Positions 35,812-45,786 of a stretch of DNA of 61,193 bases are shown one piece after another. The stretch's first letter is position 1; every line of letters begins with the position of its first letter. A program made the position numbers and the translations under genes. The stretch is from assembly GCA_016290335.1 (NCBI GenBank), contig JAEETM010000011.1:1-61193 (forward strand), in the 5' to 3' direction. The notes below the pieces were generated by a model that saw nothing but the letters and a program-made list of their open reading frames with translations, was not told where the DNA came from and searched no databases. The stretch comes from Treponema sp. (lineage in GTDB: Bacteria > Spirochaetota > Spirochaetia > Treponematales > Treponemataceae).

Positions 35812-37321
35812 ATCACTTAAAAAAATCTGTATTTTTGGTGCTGCCCTCTTTTTTGCTTTTAATGCGGCAGCACTCGAAGTTGATGAAAACGAAATCCGTT
35901 CTGTAGCCGCTGGAGCCGCAGACCAAGTTGAGTTTATTAACTATGGCGGCCCTCATGCGGTTATTGAAACTGTGGAAGCAATTACCGGAATAGGTTCAAA
36001 CCTTGGAATTGAGCTTTCACAAAATCTTGAAGAATCACGAACAATCCAGCCGGGCGCAAAATACTCCGTTATTCACGCATACAATACCGAAAAAGACGGC
36101 CTTCTGGATGCTGATATTTTTATTCTGAGCGAAGCAGCCGGTGTTGACCACATTACAAACCTGCGCCGCATTTTGAGCGGTTTCCTTATTTCTGCCTACA
36201 ATTATTCTCCTGATGATGCCTGGACAGTTGCAACCTTCCTTACAGTTTACAATGCAGTTTACCGCGGACAGCTGGAAGAAATAAGCGGAAGATATAAACC
36301 TGTTGTAATTCACAATCTTACTCCTGAAAAAGCAGGCCTCAGCATTAACTGGGAAGACTGGGCCGGAAATACTCAGATTATTATTCCGCTCAGTGATATT
36401 ACAGATGAAGTTTCCCCGATTGATACTTCTACAATCAGTGATGATAAAGTTATAGAAGCCATCCAGAAGGAGACTGATAAGGGCATAAAAGAGCGTGAAA
36501 AAATGGCTGATATAAAAGAACGCGAAATGGATAATGCTTCCAAGCGCGCACAGACCGCACAGCGTGATGCCGCACAGCGAAAAGCTACCGGTGACCGAAA
36601 AGGTGCACGTGAAGCTCAGAAAACTTCCCGAACACAGCAGCAGATTGCGGATAAAAAACGAAATGAAGTTCAATCTGAACGCAAGGCAATTGAAAAAGAC
36701 AGGGAAGAAGTGCTTTCACGCGAGCCGATTGATTACGAAACAGGTCTTTTTAATGCAGATGTTGCAGGATTCTACAGACTTATAAATGTTGAACCGTCTA
36801 CAGGCGAAATCTTAAAGAAATCTCCGCTTACACAGATTCGCAGCAAGGCTGTTTTTGAAATTAACGGACTTTCTATTATTCAGGATGGAGAAACTGTTTC
36901 TTACCCTCAGATGTTCATTGCTGTTTGCGGTGAAAACTCTGGAAAATCTGCGGTAAAACTCTGCCTTATTGACGGTGAATCGCTTGAAATAAAGGTTGAA
37001 AGCAACGAGCTTCTTTCTGAAGGAACAGATTTAGTGCCTTACAAAGACCGCTTCCTTGTAATCATCAGCGAAGACAACGCAAATTATATTGCTTCTTATG
37101 ATTCAACACTTGCTTTACGCAGCAAGAGCTCTATTGAAGTAACTCCGAGCACACCGCTTAATCTTACCGGTTACGGCCTCCTTGTTACCGCCGCAAACGG
37201 GACTCCTTGCCTATTAGACCTTGATGATTTAAGCACAATATGGCAGAGCAGGGATTCCGGCAATGGAAACGGAAACCAGAACGCAGGACGCCCGCCGGTT
37301 GTTGATGACGAAGCAAAATAG
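35804..37321 (+). CDS. P83/100-type spirochaete antigen
   Basis: A 505-residue exported protein of the P83/100 family found in Borrelia and Treponema. Residues 1-23 are a signal peptide ending NAAALE. The N-terminal domain (about 25-210) precedes a highly charged helical stretch (about 215-310) rich in Lys, Arg, Glu and Gln, likely a coiled coil. The C-terminal part (about 320-505) is a beta-propeller-like domain. Probably periplasmic; the precise job is unknown. The start codon sits inside a perfect hairpin (see that entry). Confidence 0.88.
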   Translation: MEKSLKKICIFGAALFFAFNAAALEVDENEIRSVAAGAADQVEFINYGGPHAVIETVEAITGIGSNLGIELSQNLEESRTIQPGAKYSVIHAYNTEKDGLLDADIFILSEAAGVDHITNLRRILSGFLISAYNYSPDDAWTVATFLTVYNAVYRGQLEEISGRYKPVVIHNLTPEKAGLSINWEDWAGNTQIIIPLSDITDEVSPIDTSTISDDKVIEAIQKETDKGIKEREKMADIKEREMDNASKRAQTAQRDAAQRKATGDRKGAREAQKTSRTQQQIADKKRNEVQSERKAIEKDREEVLSREPIDYETGLFNADVAGFYRLINVEPSTGEILKKSPLTQIRSKAVFEINGLSIIQDGETVSYPQMFIAVCGENSGKSAVKLCLIDGESLEIKVESNELLSEGTDLVPYKDRFLVIISEDNANYIASYDSTLALRSKSSIEVTPSTPLNLTGYGLLVTAANGTPCLLDLDDLSTIWQSRDSGNGNGNQNAGRPPVVDDEAK

Positions 37322-37350
37322 TAGCAAAGACTGTCGAGTCTGACAAACTA

Positions 37351-37403
37351 TGTCATTGTCGGACTCGATAAACCTGTGTCATTGTCGGACTCGATCCGAC
37401 AAT
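37351..37403. repeat. One and a half copies of the GTCAT...ATCT palindrome
   Basis: The word TGTCATTGTCGGACTCGAT occurs twice (37351 and 37377). The second copy is complete, with an 8-bp stem (37381-37388 with 37396-37403) around ACTCGAT. Just upstream, GACTGTCGAGTC (37330-37341) is another small hairpin. The element fills the gap between two converging genes and may end transcription. Confidence 0.65.
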
Positions 37404-37405
37404 CT

Positions 37406-37864
37406 CTACAATTCACGGAATATAAGCTCCCCACTATAGTTACCGGTCAACCCATAATCAACACGCACATACTCTTTACAAAATATGCTTGGTATACCTT
37501 TTTTTGAAACCGCCCGTATAAAAAAATTATAGTATTTATAATTCAAAAGATTTGACACCTCAAGTTTTGGTTCATTATTCTTTATGTGCGAAGCATCAAA
37601 TGTGTAAATCAATTTCATCTGTTCGTTTCCAATTAAATTGTCATTAGAACAATAAATCTCATATTTATCAGCCCCTTCCACCGGCGCCCATTCAAGAGTT
37701 ATTATACCGTTATAAATCTCCTGCCTTATCCCCTTAAAAGATTCCGGTGCTTTAATTACCCCATCCTTAAGTCTTGGAGTATTACGCAATTCTTCATAAA
37801 AACTGCAGGAGCTAAACAGAATCCCACAAAATAATAACGTAACAAAAGCTTTTCTAATTTCCAT
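37406..37864 (-). CDS. Small lipoprotein with a fibronectin III-like domain
   Basis: A 152-residue lipoprotein. The start at 37864 gives a clean signal peptide (MEIRKAFVTLLFCGILFSSC) with the lipobox Cys at residue 20; two upstream ATG codons in frame are less likely. Residues from about 45 to 140 have a fibronectin type III-like pattern (ITLEWAPVEGADKYEIY ... YYNFFIRAVSKKG). The start overlaps the end of the preceding leucine-rich-repeat gene by 11 nt, so the two are translated together and may act together on the cell surface. Confidence 0.75.
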   Translation of the reverse strand: MEIRKAFVTLLFCGILFSSCSFYEELRNTPRLKDGVIKAPESFKGIRQEIYNGIITLEWAPVEGADKYEIYCSNDNLIGNEQMKLIYTFDASHIKNNEPKLEVSNLLNYKYYNFFIRAVSKKGIPSIFCKEYVRVDYGLTGNYSGELIFREL

Positions 37865-40800
37865 AGTTTGTTCCATCCTCATATTTTACAACAACTCCCA
37901 CATAACCAAAGGCATCGCTTGCAATTGTACGTTCTGTTGAATCACTTGCATTCCAATCCAACGTTATAGTCTGACTGCCAGTACAATAGTCGAATGCACT
38001 AGAACCGATTTCTGTTACTGATGATGGAATTGTAAGTGTGGTAAATCCTGTACACTTGTAGAATGCGTATTCTGCAATAGAAGTTAGAGTTGTTGGTAAT
38101 GAAATTGATGAAAGTGATGAACATTCACGGAAAGCGTTCTTCCCAATAGAAGTGATTCCTGTTGTACCTGTAACAGTCTGTAATGAATTACAACCTGCAA
38201 AACATTCTTCCGGAATCTCAATAGAACAACCACCTAAGTTCACAGATTGTAAAGCCCCACAATTCTTAAAGCATGGTTCAATGCTCGTTACATTAGCTGG
38301 AATTGAAAGACTTGTAAGACCTGAATTATTGAATACACCATTACCTATTGATTCCAGAGATGCAGGAAGTGTAAGTTGGGTCAGAGATGCACAATCATTA
38401 AATGTATAATCATATATTATCGTAATATCATCAGGTATGTTCACACTACTCAATGATGAACAGCCATTGAAAGCTCGTCCTCCAATTGAAGTTACAGTTG
38501 AAGGTATTTCGATTTGTTCTATACCGGCAAACCCAGCAAAAACAGAATCACCAAGCGTTGTTAAGGTAGATGGGAGGCTTACCGTTTTTACAGTTGTATT
38601 GTTTTCTACAATATCACCACATACTAATGATGTGATTCCTTCTTGAACAACAATGGAAGTTACCTTCTCTAAATCCATTCCTGAATTATTATATGCATAA
38701 TGCTGACCTTCTCCACTTACAATTATTGTAGTACCATCATTATTCACTGTAGTACCATTCCAGGCATAAACTCCATTACGATATTTTGCATGAGTTCCCC
38801 AATAGCCCTGGCAATAAGAATAACCATTCCACCATGTGTCAACATACGGCATAGTATGTGTACTGTCGTTACTATTCCAGTCTAGTGTAATTGTCTGATT
38901 ACTTCTCCAACCCTTGAATACGTTTCTGTTGAACTGATTTGTTACTGTCACAGGTACAGTAATTGAAGAAATGCCTGTACAATATTCAAAAGCATAATCA
39001 CCAATACTTGTAACAGATGATGGAATTGTAAACGCAGTAAGACCAGAGCAACCTTCGAATGAACCTTCCCCAATTGATGTAACACTATTTGGAATTGTTA
39101 TTGCTTCAAGTGCAGTACAACCTTGGAAAGCATATTCCCCAATTGATGTAACACTGTTTGGAATGTTTATTTCGTCCAGAGCTGTACAGCCATTAAAACA
39201 ACATCTTGAAATTGACGTGAGTGTGGAAGGAAGTTGTACACTCTTAATATTTTGCGCATATTTATAAGAAATATTACTGAATCCTACCCATCCGTTATCA
39301 GCATAATGAAAGCCCATTACACCTTCTTCCACAATTACACTTGTTGCATTCTGCCATTCACTAAAACTAGCTGAATAGAACGGTACTTCGCCATTTCCAC
39401 GTATTCTAAGAACACCTTCTTCATTCAAAATCCAACTGAACCAGGCATTTTTACCATCTTTATACTTAGCATTCGTTCCTGTTGTATACATTTCTGTATA
39501 ATATATATTCCGTTCAGTATCATCATTACTATTCCAATCAAGAATGATATTCTGTTCATCATTCCAACCACTGAAGGCGTTTCTATTCAAAGTTGTTACA
39601 CTTGCAGGAATTGTAATTGATTCTATGGCTGTACAATTACCAAATGCATTTTCACCAATATATGTAAGACCTTCTGGTAATGTTAATGATTCTAATGCTG
39701 TACAACCATAGAATGCATTATCCTTAATTTCTGTAACATTTTCAGGAATATTTATTTCTTTCAGAGAAGAACAACCATAAAAACAATTATAACATAACCA
39801 GGTGAATGTAGAAGGTAAACTTATACTCTCTATATTTTTTGTGTAACCAAGATCTCTGCCATCATAATAATTACTAAATCCATAATGTCCATAACTCCAG
39901 TTTGGTTCAGCAAAACCTGTTATTCCTTCTTCAACAACGACACTTGTAACATTTCTCCATTCTTCAAAGGATGCAAAAGGAACATCTCCATTTCCCCTTA
40001 CTCTCAATACTCCATCATCACTTATAGTCCAGCTAAACCACGCAGCTTTGCCATCATTATATTTAGCACTTGTTCCTGTTGTATACCAGTCTGAATCATA
40101 AATACTTCTTTCTGTTGAATCACTGCTGCTCCAATCAAAGGTAATTGCCTGTTCATCAGTCCAATCACGGAATGCACTTCTATACAGAGTTGTTACACTT
40201 GCAGGAATAGTTATTTCTTCAATTGATGTACATCCATAGAAAGCTTCTGTTGCGATTGAAGCAACATTAGAAGGTATATTTATTGACTCCAATGATGTAC
40301 AGTTTTCAAAACAACTATCAGGAATAGATGTAAGCGTACTAGGTAAACTTACTGTTCGTACATTCTGACAATTTGCACCATAACCAGAATAGCTGTTAAA
40401 TCCTGTTCTGTCAGGATAACCATCAACATAAGCAAAACCTGTAATTCCTTCGTCAACAACAATTCTTGAAGCTCTCTTCCACTCACTAAAACTACGTGCA
40501 TAGAACGGTACTTCCCCTTCACCTCTAATTGTTAAAACACCATCAACACTTAAATCCCAGGTAAAGCCATCCTGCTCATAATGAGTTCGAGTCCATAATG
40601 GCCAGGAATCTTTTCCATCTTTGTAATGGATATTAATTGTATTAACATTTTCAAAATCACTAGTATTTACAGAACGTACCGTTGTATCCGTACTATTCCA
40701 GTCAAGAGTAATAGCCTGTTCTGCTCCCCAATCGCTGAAAGCACTCATATATATTGTTGTTACACTTGCAGGAATTGTAATTGAAGTAAGTTTTGAACAT

Positions 40801-42383
40801 TTACCAAAAGCATGATCTCCAATTGATGTAAGACCATCAGGTAATCTCAATTCTTTAAGCAATTTACAACCATAGAAAGCATACGCTCCTATACTGACAA
40901 CACTTTCTGGAATATTTATTTCTTCCAACGATGAAAGACAATCAAAACACTGATTAGGAATTGAGGTTAAAGTTGATGGCAAGGAAATAGTTTTTATATT
41001 TCTTGCATATCCATTTGTTTTTCCTTCCGTTTCTCCATAATAATCTATAGAACAACCAAAGCCCACTTTATAATACTCATAATAATGGAAACCTGTTACA
41101 CCTTCTTCAACAATTACACTCGTTGCATTTACCCATTCTGGGAAGCTGTATGCTGCAAACGGAACTTCTCCCTCTCCACTTATCGTAAGTACACCTTCAT
41201 CACTCAAATGCCATTCAAAACCATCCTGGACGTAACCGATTCGCTGCCATCTTGCATAAACAGAAATGGCTCCGCTTAAATCGTGATTTTTATTAAATAC
41301 ATAATTTCCATTCTCATTAACAGGGAGTTTATTTTCATCTGCCCAATCGTTATTGAAATACCAGCCAAGGAACTTATAATTTTCTCGTGTTGGATTATCT
41401 AATAAAACACTCTTGTAAGGATTGTATTCCGTTACATAGCCTGCAGGCATTACACCATTGTCTAAATCGTAGTTAATATTGTAAAAACGATTTAATTCAT
41501 CAGCAGAAAGAGTTTTAGAACCAGTAGTTTGTAAGCCTGCTGCAATTTGTATTTCTTCTGAAGTATAAGATTCAAAATAATCTGTTCCTGTATTGTATAC
41601 AAATTGAAGCATAAGCAGATAATGTCCGCTACGAATACTACCAGAGTTTATTGTTGTAGAAGAAGAATCTGTATTATATGAAAAGCTGCATTCTATTTCT
41701 TCAAAATCTTCTGAATCTAAACTATAAAGAATTGGTTTTATACTCCATTTTTCACTACGAGCATTGTCATAATTAATAGTATACTTAAATGACCCCTTTA
41801 CATTACAATCTTCTATTTCTTTCAGTGTAAATGCTAAGGTTGAATCTTGTGTTAATGTAAGTTCTATTGAGTCTTGTAAAACTGCATAATCTGGATTGTA
41901 TTCAGTTGAAGAGCTTGAACTGGAACCATAATAATCATCATATCCATTATAAGAACTTCTTGCATACGCAGTAAGCGTAAACCTCCATTCTCCTGTGTGG
42001 ATTCTTAAGCTTGCATTACGAAGCTGACTGACAGAACCCCAAGTTCCAAGTTTTTCTTCTACCTCAGAATCTCCCGAAACTCCTGTAAGAACATAAATCA
42101 TACTTGAATAAGTGTTGTTAGAAGGAATTGCTTTTCGGGCATTTTGTACAATACTCTTTTTCTGTTCAAAATCTGGTACAGCCAGACTGAAATCTATATC
42201 AACATATTCCGGAATAATAACTTCCAAATCAGTATTATTTGTTTCCTTGTCATCAGGTTTTTCTGAAAATCCGGCATTACAAGAAACAAAGCCTGCTGCA
42301 CCAAAAAGAATTGCAAGGCACAAAGTAAAAGCAGCAATAAAATGATATACCTTGTTTCTACTGTTTTCGTAAGTTTTTTCCAT
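37854..42383 (-). CDS. Large BspA-type leucine-rich-repeat surface lipoprotein
   Basis: A 1509-residue lipoprotein: signal peptide with lipobox FVSC near 35, a folded N-terminal part (about 45-300), one InlB-type B repeat near 305-385 (YKFLGWYFNNDW ... ISVYARW), then five modules of about 170-200 residues. Each module opens with a WxLSxxGVLxIxGxGEVPF strand set and runs into BspA-type leucine-rich repeats (SLPSTLTSIP, INIPESVVSIGAYAF, ITIPASVTTIY). The last modules have the most repeats. Such proteins bind host proteins or other bacteria in oral treponemes and Bacteroidetes. GGAGG lies 9 nt before the ATG. It follows the Ig-like lipoprotein gene by 50 nt; that gap holds one palindromic repeat. 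Confidence 0.92.
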   Translation of the reverse strand: MEKTYENSRNKVYHFIAAFTLCLAILFGAAGFVSCNAGFSEKPDDKETNNTDLEVIIPEYVDIDFSLAVPDFEQKKSIVQNARKAIPSNNTYSSMIYVLTGVSGDSEVEEKLGTWGSVSQLRNASLRIHTGEWRFTLTAYARSSYNGYDDYYGSSSSSSTEYNPDYAVLQDSIELTLTQDSTLAFTLKEIEDCNVKGSFKYTINYDNARSEKWSIKPILYSLDSEDFEEIECSFSYNTDSSSTTINSGSIRSGHYLLMLQFVYNTGTDYFESYTSEEIQIAAGLQTTGSKTLSADELNRFYNINYDLDNGVMPAGYVTEYNPYKSVLLDNPTRENYKFLGWYFNNDWADENKLPVNENGNYVFNKNHDLSGAISVYARWQRIGYVQDGFEWHLSDEGVLTISGEGEVPFAAYSFPEWVNATSVIVEEGVTGFHYYEYYKVGFGCSIDYYGETEGKTNGYARNIKTISLPSTLTSIPNQCFDCLSSLEEINIPESVVSIGAYAFYGCKLLKELRLPDGLTSIGDHAFGKCSKLTSITIPASVTTIYMSAFSDWGAEQAITLDWNSTDTTVRSVNTSDFENVNTINIHYKDGKDSWPLWTRTHYEQDGFTWDLSVDGVLTIRGEGEVPFYARSFSEWKRASRIVVDEGITGFAYVDGYPDRTGFNSYSGYGANCQNVRTVSLPSTLTSIPDSCFENCTSLESINIPSNVASIATEAFYGCTSIEEITIPASVTTLYRSAFRDWTDEQAITFDWSSSDSTERSIYDSDWYTTGTSAKYNDGKAAWFSWTISDDGVLRVRGNGDVPFASFEEWRNVTSVVVEEGITGFAEPNWSYGHYGFSNYYDGRDLGYTKNIESISLPSTFTWLCYNCFYGCSSLKEINIPENVTEIKDNAFYGCTALESLTLPEGLTYIGENAFGNCTAIESITIPASVTTLNRNAFSGWNDEQNIILDWNSNDDTERNIYYTEMYTTGTNAKYKDGKNAWFSWILNEEGVLRIRGNGEVPFYSASFSEWQNATSVIVEEGVMGFHYADNGWVGFSNISYKYAQNIKSVQLPSTLTSISRCCFNGCTALDEINIPNSVTSIGEYAFQGCTALEAITIPNSVTSIGEGSFEGCSGLTAFTIPSSVTSIGDYAFEYCTGISSITVPVTVTNQFNRNVFKGWRSNQTITLDWNSNDSTHTMPYVDTWWNGYSYCQGYWGTHAKYRNGVYAWNGTTVNNDGTTIIVSGEGQHYAYNNSGMDLEKVTSIVVQEGITSLVCGDIVENNTTVKTVSLPSTLTTLGDSVFAGFAGIEQIEIPSTVTSIGGRAFNGCSSLSSVNIPDDITIIYDYTFNDCASLTQLTLPASLESIGNGVFNNSGLTSLSIPANVTSIEPCFKNCGALQSVNLGGCSIEIPEECFAGCNSLQTVTGTTGITSIGKNAFRECSSLSSISLPTTLTSIAEYAFYKCTGFTTLTIPSSVTEIGSSAFDYCTGSQTITLDWNASDSTERTIASDAFGYVGVVVKYEDGTNYGN

Positions 42384-42397
42384 AATTTATTTCCTCC

Positions 42398-42427
42398 GAG
42401 ATTGTCGCATCAAATACGACAATGACA
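42398..42427 (-). repeat. GTCAT...ATCT palindrome before the LRR gene
   Basis: On the minus strand TGTC-ATTGTCG-loop-CGACAATCTC (stem 42401-42407 with 42417-42423) is the same kind of element as at 37377 and adjoins the GGAGG ribosome site of the leucine-rich-repeat gene. Confidence 0.7.
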
Positions 42428-42433
42428 ATATAT

Positions 42434-45400
42434 TTACTCATCAAGTGTATAAAAATATCCAAAAGCAATGGTAGCATAATCTATACCATTGGATGAATAA
42501 TTCTCATTATAGAATCTAGCTTCTATAACATTTGAAGAATCATTTAATTTTCCAGATACAGTACCACTATTTATTCCTGAAGCTTCAACTTTTGTTTGTC
42601 CGTTTACATAAATATACAAATAACTCCAGCCAGAACCATAATCAGCAGATACAGTCCAGTCAAATGAATAATAACAGTTAGATTCTGCTAATTCGCTACA
42701 GGTCCACTTTGAAGTTGCCACATAACCATAATCAGTCTGATTATTTGAAGTCCATACACCATTGTTCTTAACAAAGTAATAATTTCCAGTATGACTTTCT
42801 GTTAGTACCGATGAATCAACCCTACCAATTCTTATAACATTACTGATTCTTTCTGATTCTTCTGTGTTGTAACAACTTTTTACTGCATAATATGCATACC
42901 CCGATTCAGGGATTCCAACCTGATAATTACCAGCCTTTACAGAAGCTTCATACTCAAACAATGAAGAATCTATATCATTTATATCTAATTTTTCTTCACT
43001 GGAATATTTATAGATTTTATAGCTTGTTGCATAAGGCATAGTTGCCCATCTTATAGTATGATCTGACCAGAAAATTGCAGGAGAACGTAGTTCGTAACCT
43101 TGAGGCTTTTCAGCTTCTTCGTAGCATTTTATATAACATTGTGCATCAAAATATTCGCCATCTGCTGTTCTTGCAATTAAAGTTATTAAGTGTGCACCAG
43201 TATTAAGTTTAAGAATATCTGCAGAACTAAGCTCCATAGTGCTGGCTGTTTGGGCAAGTATTGTATTATCAAGTAACCAGCTGTATTTTGTATACACTCT
43301 ACCCGAACTTGAATCTTCTGCGTTGAACGTATAGCTGCCATCGGTATTTTTTTGAGCAGCTATGTTTAATTCTGATGTACTGTAAATTGGCAAAACTACA
43401 GTGATTAGATTTCCCTGCGGAGTGAAATTACTTTCGGTACCATAAGAAATATCAATATAACAGCAGGCATCAAAAAAATCACCATTCTGTGTTTGCTGTA
43501 AAACTGTAATAACATGTTTTCCAGAAACAAGTGATGAAAGATAAGACCTTGGTAAAATTAAGCTTGTTCCATCTTCTGAAAGCTGACTGCCACCTGTCAT
43601 TTGTGACGATACAAGCGGAGTTGTATCCAGAATCCATCTGTAGGTTGCACCTTCTTCCAGCTGACCGTTTGTATTACTTGGAGCTACCGTAAACGTATAG
43701 TTGCCATCATCATCTGTTGATGAAGTAACTTTGATTGAGCTTTGTGTAAAACTAGGATAAGTAACCGTAATTTTGTTTGTTGTATAATCTTCATAATGGA
43801 TTACGGAGCATGGGAAAGCTTTGATTGGAAGTGTAGATACTCGAGAAGCTTTGTTAAAGTAATTCATTCTATAACTCATATTGTTATAACGACCTTCTAT
43901 CTCACAATAATTTGAATCCACTCCATAAGTTGATGAAGTCCAAATATAAAAATCAATATATTGAGAAGAAGATGAATCAAAGTATTTTTTCCCATCCAAA
44001 GTTGTTATAATAGAATTAATTGACGAAATGTTAACTGCTAATTTGTACACTTCTTTCAGTGTTGGCATATACCAACCCGTTTTATAATATCCTTTAAACT
44101 TTTTATTTTCGCCATAATTTATTACATAATTCCAGGCAGGATAATATGTTGCAGGGTCAGCAGTTCCTACAGAATCCATAGAACAGATATATTCCCAGTC
44201 ATCAGAACCATCTACATTTCCAGTAAACTGGTAAACATACTTATCATTACCATACTCGTCGTAAACATAATTACCATCACAACTAGAAGCAAGTTCCGTA
44301 AAGTTTATATTATATCCCGGTGATGATTCCGTACACCAGGCAAGCCCCTCAGAATGCTCTAATCCAACTCCCAGCGCATATGATTCCGTACCTTCGTCTG
44401 TAACTTCTGTCCTATAACCATAAATAACCCCAACCGCTTTTGCTTTTTGTTCACTTGTCATAGAAGATACATCATTGCAGCTTATAAAAGTTCCATCCTT
44501 AAGAATTACATCACCAATCTGATAATCCTGTGGTTCAAGCGAAGTTATTTCATCAATATTCACTGTGCAAACCGCAACGATTTCCTGATTATCAACAGAA
44601 GTGGCAGTTATGGTTGTTGAACCACCATTTATACCGGTAACAATACCGTTTGAATCAACTGTAGCAATATTCTCATCTCCGCTGCTCCAGAAATATTCTT
44701 TATGAGTTGCATCTTCGTTTACAGCTGCAGTAAGCCTTGCAGAACCATCGACAAAGATTGTAATTCCAGCTTCCGGTATATTATTTCCTTCTTCATCCAT
44801 AATTTGAATAGAAGTAACTGGATATTTAAAAATCTCAACCGTGTAGCTGTCTGTTTTAGTTTCATCATCAGCTGCCATTGCAATAATCTGAACCTTGCCA
44901 GACTTAACACCTGTTATAACACCATCATTATCAACAGTCGCAATAGAAGTATCTGCACTCTTCCAATTAACCTTTTGAGAAGCAAGGTCTGGCAAAACAA
45001 CCGCCGTTAACTGTGCAGTTTTTGTTTCTTCAATTCTAACCTGTTCTTCAGGTACATTTATTTTTACCCCTTCCGCATGGTAATACTTTGCTTCTACAGA
45101 ACACTCAGCCGTTACTTCCGGATTATCAACAGAAATTGCAGTAATAGTAACAAAGCCTTCTTTTATAGCAGTAACAATTCCATCTTTAGTAACAGACGCA
45201 ATTGAAGGGTCACTGCTTTTCCAGGTTACCGCTTTTACATTTGCATTTTCCGGCAAAACTGTTACCTGTAGCTGTCTGGAATTTCCAAGTCCAACAATTG
45301 AGTTTCTATAATCATCTTCAAAAACAAGGCTTTGAACTTTTACATAATTATTGAATACCGCTACTTTAAAAGTTGTAGAGGCATTAATTCCGTTTTCTGA

Positions 45401-45769
45401 ATATGATACAGTAATGAGAATCTCAGCATTTTCTTCGGAAGAACTGAAACCTGAATAAGAAACATACTTAGTTATATCAATCTCATTTCCACTTGTATAT
45501 TTTGCAAATACAGAAATATTCTCTACAGAAAACTCATCGCCTATTCCATAGACTGTCTTTATTGGATTATCTTTTAAATAAATTGATTGAAGGGTTCGTT
45601 TTTCTACAGTTGATTCAGTAAATGGAACATCTTTCTCGATTGTATCTTTAAGTAACTTGTCAAAAGCAGAATCATATAAAGAGTCACACCCCGACAAGGC
45701 AAATACTAGTGTGAATATAATAGAAAAAACTATGCTTAAAAATATTTGTTTACCAAAGCTTCTTTTCAT
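42434..45769 (-). CDS. Ig-like (BIG2) lipoprotein with a lectin-like module
   Basis: A 1111-residue lipoprotein. The signal peptide ends in a lipobox (FALSGC, near 25). Four BIG2-type bacterial Ig-like repeats fill about 55-410 (VTWKSSDPSIASV; VNWKSADTSIATV; YFWSSGDENIATV). Next is a DUF1566/C-type-lectin-like module (about 415-670: VGVIYGYRTE, TGWYMPTLKEV, YIWTSSTYG) related to the two modules at 59268-61193 but with AT-rich, ordinary codons. The C-terminal part has further beta domains, including an FN3-like one near 935. Of three ATG codons in a row the third (45769) has the best ribosome-site distance (AGGGG, 6 nt). Confidence 0.88.
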   Translation of the reverse strand: MKRSFGKQIFLSIVFSIIFTLVFALSGCDSLYDSAFDKLLKDTIEKDVPFTESTVEKRTLQSIYLKDNPIKTVYGIGDEFSVENISVFAKYTSGNEIDITKYVSYSGFSSSEENAEILITVSYSENGINASTTFKVAVFNNYVKVQSLVFEDDYRNSIVGLGNSRQLQVTVLPENANVKAVTWKSSDPSIASVTKDGIVTAIKEGFVTITAISVDNPEVTAECSVEAKYYHAEGVKINVPEEQVRIEETKTAQLTAVVLPDLASQKVNWKSADTSIATVDNDGVITGVKSGKVQIIAMAADDETKTDSYTVEIFKYPVTSIQIMDEEGNNIPEAGITIFVDGSARLTAAVNEDATHKEYFWSSGDENIATVDSNGIVTGINGGSTTITATSVDNQEIVAVCTVNIDEITSLEPQDYQIGDVILKDGTFISCNDVSSMTSEQKAKAVGVIYGYRTEVTDEGTESYALGVGLEHSEGLAWCTESSPGYNINFTELASSCDGNYVYDEYGNDKYVYQFTGNVDGSDDWEYICSMDSVGTADPATYYPAWNYVINYGENKKFKGYYKTGWYMPTLKEVYKLAVNISSINSIITTLDGKKYFDSSSSQYIDFYIWTSSTYGVDSNYCEIEGRYNNMSYRMNYFNKASRVSTLPIKAFPCSVIHYEDYTTNKITVTYPSFTQSSIKVTSSTDDDGNYTFTVAPSNTNGQLEEGATYRWILDTTPLVSSQMTGGSQLSEDGTSLILPRSYLSSLVSGKHVITVLQQTQNGDFFDACCYIDISYGTESNFTPQGNLITVVLPIYSTSELNIAAQKNTDGSYTFNAEDSSSGRVYTKYSWLLDNTILAQTASTMELSSADILKLNTGAHLITLIARTADGEYFDAQCYIKCYEEAEKPQGYELRSPAIFWSDHTIRWATMPYATSYKIYKYSSEEKLDINDIDSSLFEYEASVKAGNYQVGIPESGYAYYAVKSCYNTEESERISNVIRIGRVDSSVLTESHTGNYYFVKNNGVWTSNNQTDYGYVATSKWTCSELAESNCYYSFDWTVSADYGSGWSYLYIYVNGQTKVEASGINSGTVSGKLNDSSNVIEARFYNENYSSNGIDYATIAFGYFYTLDE

Positions 45770-45786
45770 CATCATCCCCTATGACC

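Noticed and set aside
36035..36673. A 212-codon open frame opposite the P83/100 gene
   Set aside because: It is antisense to the charged coiled-coil region, has no ribosome site and no recognisable domain; it is a codon-bias shadow.
38000..41100. Repeated words in this region as a CRISPR array or tandem DNA repeat
   Set aside because: The repeats are codon-level leucine-rich-repeat units in an open reading frame, with diverged DNA and no constant spacers.
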